DNA from: Aphrocallistes beatrix
Taxonomy: Eukaryota; Porifera; Hexactinellida; Sceptrulophora; Aphrocallistidae
Direction: 5' to 3'
Assembly: GCA_963281255.1 (NCBI GenBank)
Contig: OY725501.1
Location: 434,001 to 498,000 of the forward strand
Length of the DNA: 64,000 nucleotides
The position numbers and the translations under genes are program-made. The notes under the pieces are model-generated. The model had not been told where the DNA came from, did not search any database, and was given only the letters and a program-made list of their open reading frames with translations. Position 1 is the first letter of the stretch; each line of letters starts with the position of its first letter. Of this stretch, positions 63,644 to 64,000 are shown piece after piece.

Positions 63644-63735
63644 TATGCCAACTTGAGCCATGATAAAAGCGGGACACAGCGTCGAATTTCGCGAAACATG
63701 GCGGGACGCAATTGAAAAGTATTATATATACGTAT
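63644..63735 (+). repeat. Family O repeat, left part
   Basis: ATATGCCAACTTGAGCCATG, AAAGCGGGACACAGCG, GGCGGGACGCAATTGAAAAG; then it stops. Confidence 0.72.
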
Positions 63736-63862
63736 ATTTCGGGAAAGGTTGGAAAAAACTCATCTAAAAATACAGGAATAAATATTATATGAATTAATAA
63801 AAAATTCATTTCAACAACATTTCTACCAATTTTTACAATTAGAATGAATTTATTTCTAGTCA

Positions 63863-64000
63863 TCATGCCTTGTTGAAGTCCTTCCATCTGAAATAAATTT
63901 TTTTTTCACACCTGCTCCCTATCAATTGATCAATGTTTCCAAACATGCATCTTGGATTTTCCAGGTCCCAAACCCAAATGCACCATTGTATTCTAAAAGA
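63863..64000 (-). CDS. Possible C-terminal exon at the window edge
   Basis: An open frame of 45 codons enters from the right edge and ends at TGA (63863-63865). It reads WCIWVWDLENPRCMFG and KKIYFRWKDFNKA, with protein-like composition but no recognised family. On the other strand an acceptor-like TTTTCCAG followed by an open VPNPNAPLYSKR at 63965-64000 is an alternative. Only one of these can be real, and neither may be. Confidence 0.15.
   Translation of the reverse strand, partial: SFRIQWCIWVWDLENPRCMFGNIDQLIGSRCEKKIYFRWKDFNKA

Overview
This window looks like nuclear DNA of a non-vertebrate animal. Three genes have several exons with ordinary GT/AG borders. The protein families are animal or ciliary ones: an EFHC ciliary protein, a Dbl-type RhoGEF with SH3, a NACHT-LRR receptor, a CNC-type bZIP, a gelsolin-repeat protein and a cholesterol 25-hydroxylase-like enzyme. 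The DNA is AT-rich and packed with short non-autonomous DNA transposons (MITEs). A sponge or another early-branching or marine invertebrate would fit the NLR content, but nothing in the sequence fixes the species. No bacterial operon, CRISPR array, intact tRNA or rRNA was seen.

Layout, left to right. A 156-codon CNC-like bZIP lies at 3390-3860 (-). Five exons of a DH-PH-SH3 RhoGEF cover 8501-12175 (-); both gene ends are missing. A seven-exon EFHC gene, complete in frame, covers 14562-25932 (-) and encodes 745 residues. A repeat-only stretch follows. Next comes a single-exon NLR of 1147 residues at 30024-33467 (-), with a death-effector-like N-terminus, NACHT and LRR-like repeats. A 9-kb gene-poor stretch leads to a single-exon CH25H-like hydroxylase at 42654-43427 (+), a small coiled-coil ORF running into repeats at 44830-45459 (+), single-exon BMS1 at 47854-51027 (-), a four-exon severin-like gene at 53502-56585 (-), and a single-exon MTRES1-like mitochondrial S4 protein at 62166-62663 (-). 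A short open frame touches the right edge.

The genes do not form a pathway; they are independent housekeeping, ciliary, cytoskeletal, signalling and immune genes. The striking layer is the transposon landscape. Many MITE families recur, and several insertions can be dated relative to each other because one element interrupts another with a visible target-site duplication (TSD): TA for the pogo/Tc1-like families, 8 bp for hAT-like families, and 9-10 bp for a CTAATTT(A/C)CGG family. Other notable structures are a foldback element with near-identical arms made of a palindromic 20-mer, and two unrelated tandem arrays of about 110 bp placed directly upstream of the start codons of BMS1 and of the NLR.

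All similarities are by reading and memory of the families; no database search or alignment program was run. Exon borders come from frame, splice signals and family resemblance.
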